Under the pieces are notes generated by a model. That model was not told the DNA's origin. It saw nothing but the letters and a program-made list of their open reading frames with translations, and searched no databases. Below, piece after piece: positions 6,493 through 8,310 of a DNA stretch of 8,310 bases. Position 1 is the first letter of the stretch. The number at the start of each line of letters is the position of its first letter. The stretch is from Cytophagaceae bacterium (lineage in GTDB: Bacteria > Bacteroidota > Bacteroidia > Cytophagales > Spirosomataceae): contig CANIYB010000093.1 in NCBI GenBank assembly GCA_947471105.1, positions 1 through 8,310 of the forward strand. The letters are read 5' to 3'. A program made the translations under genes and the position numbers.

Positions 6493-7995
6493 ATGAAAAA
6501 ATATGTACTGCTTAGTTTACTATGTAGCTTAGGAGCCTTCAATGCGCTATGCCAATTAGACCTTAAATTAAAATTTAAGGTTGCTGATTCTCTACAAAAT
6601 TCGTTCCATCAAGGAGGAAGAATTCTAATTCATCTGACTAAAAAAACGGGTACAGAACCAAGAAGCAAATCCGAAATGACCATTGGATATACGGCAAATG
6701 TATGGGACCTAAAAAAGGATTTAGTCATTCATACAAAGAATAAAGAAGTCAATGTCTACGGTTTGGAGAAGTTGAAAGTCAAAAAGGGTGACATGATTTA
6801 TGTGCAGGCAGTGTACAAGCAAAATGAGAATGATGGGCAAGAAAATGTGGAAGGCAATTTAAGTTCGCAACCCGATTCGTTCAGATTAGGAGAAAAGATT
6901 TTGAGGCCTTTGGTATTCCAACAAACCATTCAGGCTCCAAAGGTGATTGATCATCCTTTAGTCAAAACAATTAAAATCACGAGTAAATATTTAACCGAAT
7001 TTTCGGGGAGGCCAAGAACGATTAAAGCCTCTATTTTGCTTCCCTCCGACTATTATGAAAACCCAGGAAAAGTGTATCCCATTTGCTATCGGGCTCCCGG
7101 TTTGAATGGACGCTGGCATGCGGTCAATAATTTGCTCACTAAAGACAAAGAGTTTTCGGAATTGTGGTTTTCAAAAACAGGGCCTAAAGTCATTTATGTC
7201 TTTTTAGATTCCATGGGACCCTATGGGGACACGTACCAAGTAGATTCCGAAAACAACGGACCTTGTGGGAAGGCGTTGACTGAAGAACTGATTCCAGCCA
7301 TTGAAAAAATGGTGGGATATAATCCGGCCAACAAAATGAGGTTTTTAGCGGGATGTTCCACAGGGGGCTGGGTCGTGATGGGCCTGCAAATTTTTTACCC
7401 TGATTTTTTTGATGGCGCATGGTCTTATAGCCCAGATCCATTGGAATTTGAGCATTATGGATTAATCAATATTTATGAGGATGAGACCATATTTTACAAT
7501 AAATACGGATACTTACAGCCTGGAAATCGGAATGTCTATGGGGAACCTACCCGGTCGATGAAAGATTGGATTGAGAATGAAAATGTAAATAGTCGGACAA
7601 ATAATTATTTGATTTCGGGTGGCCAATTTGGAGCATACAATGCAGTATTTGGCCCCAAGGGAAAAGATGGACTTCCCTCATTAATGTTTGACCCAAAGAC
7701 GGGGAAAGTGGATAAAGAGATTGCGAAGCAATGGGAAAAATATGATTTGAAGAAATATTTATCGGCCAACTGGCCAACGATCGGTCCCAAATTACAAGGT
7801 AAATTATGGATATGGTCGGGGGATTGTGATGGGCTTTTCTCAAACGTATCAACGCGATTTTTCAAGGAGTTTATTGACAAGACAACGAACCCAAAATCAG
7901 ATGCGCACATATCCTTTACAGCCATGGCAGGACATTGCCAAGAATGGAATGATGAAGATGTGATTAAGATGATTGCGGCTAAGGTGGGGAAATAA
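6493..7995 (+). CDS. Secreted esterase-like alpha/beta hydrolase
   Basis: 500 residues from the ATG at 6493. A TTG at 6484 would add three residues, but the ATG gives a classical signal peptide starting MKKYVLLSLLCSLG, with cleavage likely near ALC-Q (residues 18-21), so ATG is preferred. Residues about 22-150 are a beta-rich N-terminal domain I do not recognise. About 165-500 is a hydrolase of the esterase D/feruloyl-esterase type: IKASILLPSDYY and YPICYRAPG open the fold. The nucleophile elbow is GCSTGG (287-292, Ser289), the histidine is in AGHCQEW (His481), and the acid is probably Asp444 or Asp446 in SGDCDG. All three catalytic roles can thus be filled. Family members remove acyl or aryl ester groups from polysaccharides, but others act on different esters. 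It begins 25 nt after the second heme protein with no terminator between, so the two are probably one operon. Substrate unknown; not assigned to a CE family. Confidence 0.8.
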   Translation: MKKYVLLSLLCSLGAFNALCQLDLKLKFKVADSLQNSFHQGGRILIHLTKKTGTEPRSKSEMTIGYTANVWDLKKDLVIHTKNKEVNVYGLEKLKVKKGDMIYVQAVYKQNENDGQENVEGNLSSQPDSFRLGEKILRPLVFQQTIQAPKVIDHPLVKTIKITSKYLTEFSGRPRTIKASILLPSDYYENPGKVYPICYRAPGLNGRWHAVNNLLTKDKEFSELWFSKTGPKVIYVFLDSMGPYGDTYQVDSENNGPCGKALTEELIPAIEKMVGYNPANKMRFLAGCSTGGWVVMGLQIFYPDFFDGAWSYSPDPLEFEHYGLINIYEDETIFYNKYGYLQPGNRNVYGEPTRSMKDWIENENVNSRTNNYLISGGQFGAYNAVFGPKGKDGLPSLMFDPKTGKVDKEIAKQWEKYDLKKYLSANWPTIGPKLQGKLWIWSGDCDGLFSNVSTRFFKEFIDKTTNPKSDAHISFTAMAGHCQEWNDEDVIKMIAAKVGK

Positions 7996-8013
7996 AGATT
8001 TCTGCTAATTAAA

Positions 8014-8310
8014 TCATTTCATAATAGCGCTATTTTTAGCTGTCGAAATCTCCAATGTTTTATTGATCTTAAAGTTTTGATCACCTAACAAATACATATC
8101 AAAAGTCCCAGGGGTCATTTGCTGGGTTTGAATTTCAAATAAGCCAGATGGAACTAAATAGTTGCCAGTTTTGATAAAATTCAATTTACCATTTTTATAA
8201 AATTGAATGGGACATATATATTTTTTGCCCGTCAATTTATTTTCAAAAGAAATATACCAAATTCTACTTAAGCCCACAGGAAATGGAAAACCAGCAACCT
8301 GGTACATGAA
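8014..8310 (-). CDS. C-terminal end of an unidentified protein (5' end beyond the right edge)
   Basis: An open frame enters from the right edge (first complete codon TTC at 8308-8310) and ends at TGA, 8014-8016: 98 residues. The Met codon at 8305-8307 is the only early start inside the window, but the frame stays open through the edge and no promoter or start context is visible, so this is more likely the tail of a longer gene. The sequence alternates short hydrophobic and polar stretches (RIWYISFENKLTGKKY, GKLNFIKTGNYLVPSG, FDMYLLGDQNFKINKTLEI), which suggests a beta-sandwich domain at the end of a secreted protein. I do not recognise a family. It converges on the esterase with only 18 bases between the stops. 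The spacing and composition fit a real gene, but the evidence is modest. Confidence 0.55.
   Translation of the reverse strand, partial: FMYQVAGFPFPVGLSRIWYISFENKLTGKKYICPIQFYKNGKLNFIKTGNYLVPSGLFEIQTQQMTPGTFDMYLLGDQNFKINKTLEISTAKNSAIMK
8023..8034. repeat. 12-bp perfect palindrome at the convergent gene ends
   Basis: AATAGCGCTATT is its own complement and is followed by three more T residues on the plus strand. It lies within the last codons of the minus-strand gene, 28 bases after the esterase stop. With no loop it makes a poor hairpin. It could contribute to termination of the esterase transcript, but no proper terminator is visible here. Confidence 0.3.

Noticed and set aside
6493..6555. 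Lipoprotein signal at Cys20 of the esterase (NALC)
   Set aside because: The residue before Cys is Leu, not Gly, Ala or Ser, so it does not fit a lipobox; ordinary signal peptidase I cleavage is more likely.

Overview
The window looks like chromosomal DNA of a Bacteroidota bacterium, most likely of the Cytophagales. It is AT-rich, the genes lack clear Shine-Dalgarno sequences, and every readable N-terminus in the window is a secretion signal. Large propeller/HEAT/cytochrome proteins of the type annotated here are common in Planctomycetes, Verrucomicrobia and Cytophagales. The taxon is inferred from style; no marker gene is present.

Layout: (1) 1-628, minus strand, is the N-terminal 209 residues of a secreted GH95-like glycoside hydrolase that runs off the left edge. 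(2) 629-841 is a divergent intergenic region with three AT-rich dyads. (3) 842-3493, plus strand, is an 883-residue exported protein with a beta-propeller, HEAT repeats and a C-terminal CxxCH heme domain of the PVC type. It is followed by a clear intrinsic terminator (3519-3549). (4) 3550-3686 is a second intergenic region with a perfect 9-bp hairpin and a possible Bacteroidota-type promoter. (5) 3687-6467, plus strand, is a 926-residue exported relative with propeller, HEAT repeats, a class I-like cytochrome c and a C-terminal F5/8 type C-like (discoidin) domain. (6) 6493-7995, plus strand, is a secreted alpha/beta-hydrolase esterase 25 nt downstream, probably in the same operon. (7) 8014-8310, minus strand, is the C-terminal end of an unidentified gene entering from the right edge, convergent with the esterase.

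Working model (inference): the locus handles a glycan or sugar-derived substrate outside the cytoplasm. A glycoside hydrolase trims it, an esterase removes acyl groups, and two heme-bearing propeller proteins oxidise released sugars or end groups and pass electrons to the respiratory chain. The F5/8C domain could hold one of these oxidases on the polymer. No SusC/SusD pair, regulator or transporter lies in the window, so the substrate cannot be read from it. I see no mobile element, CRISPR array, tRNA or rRNA.
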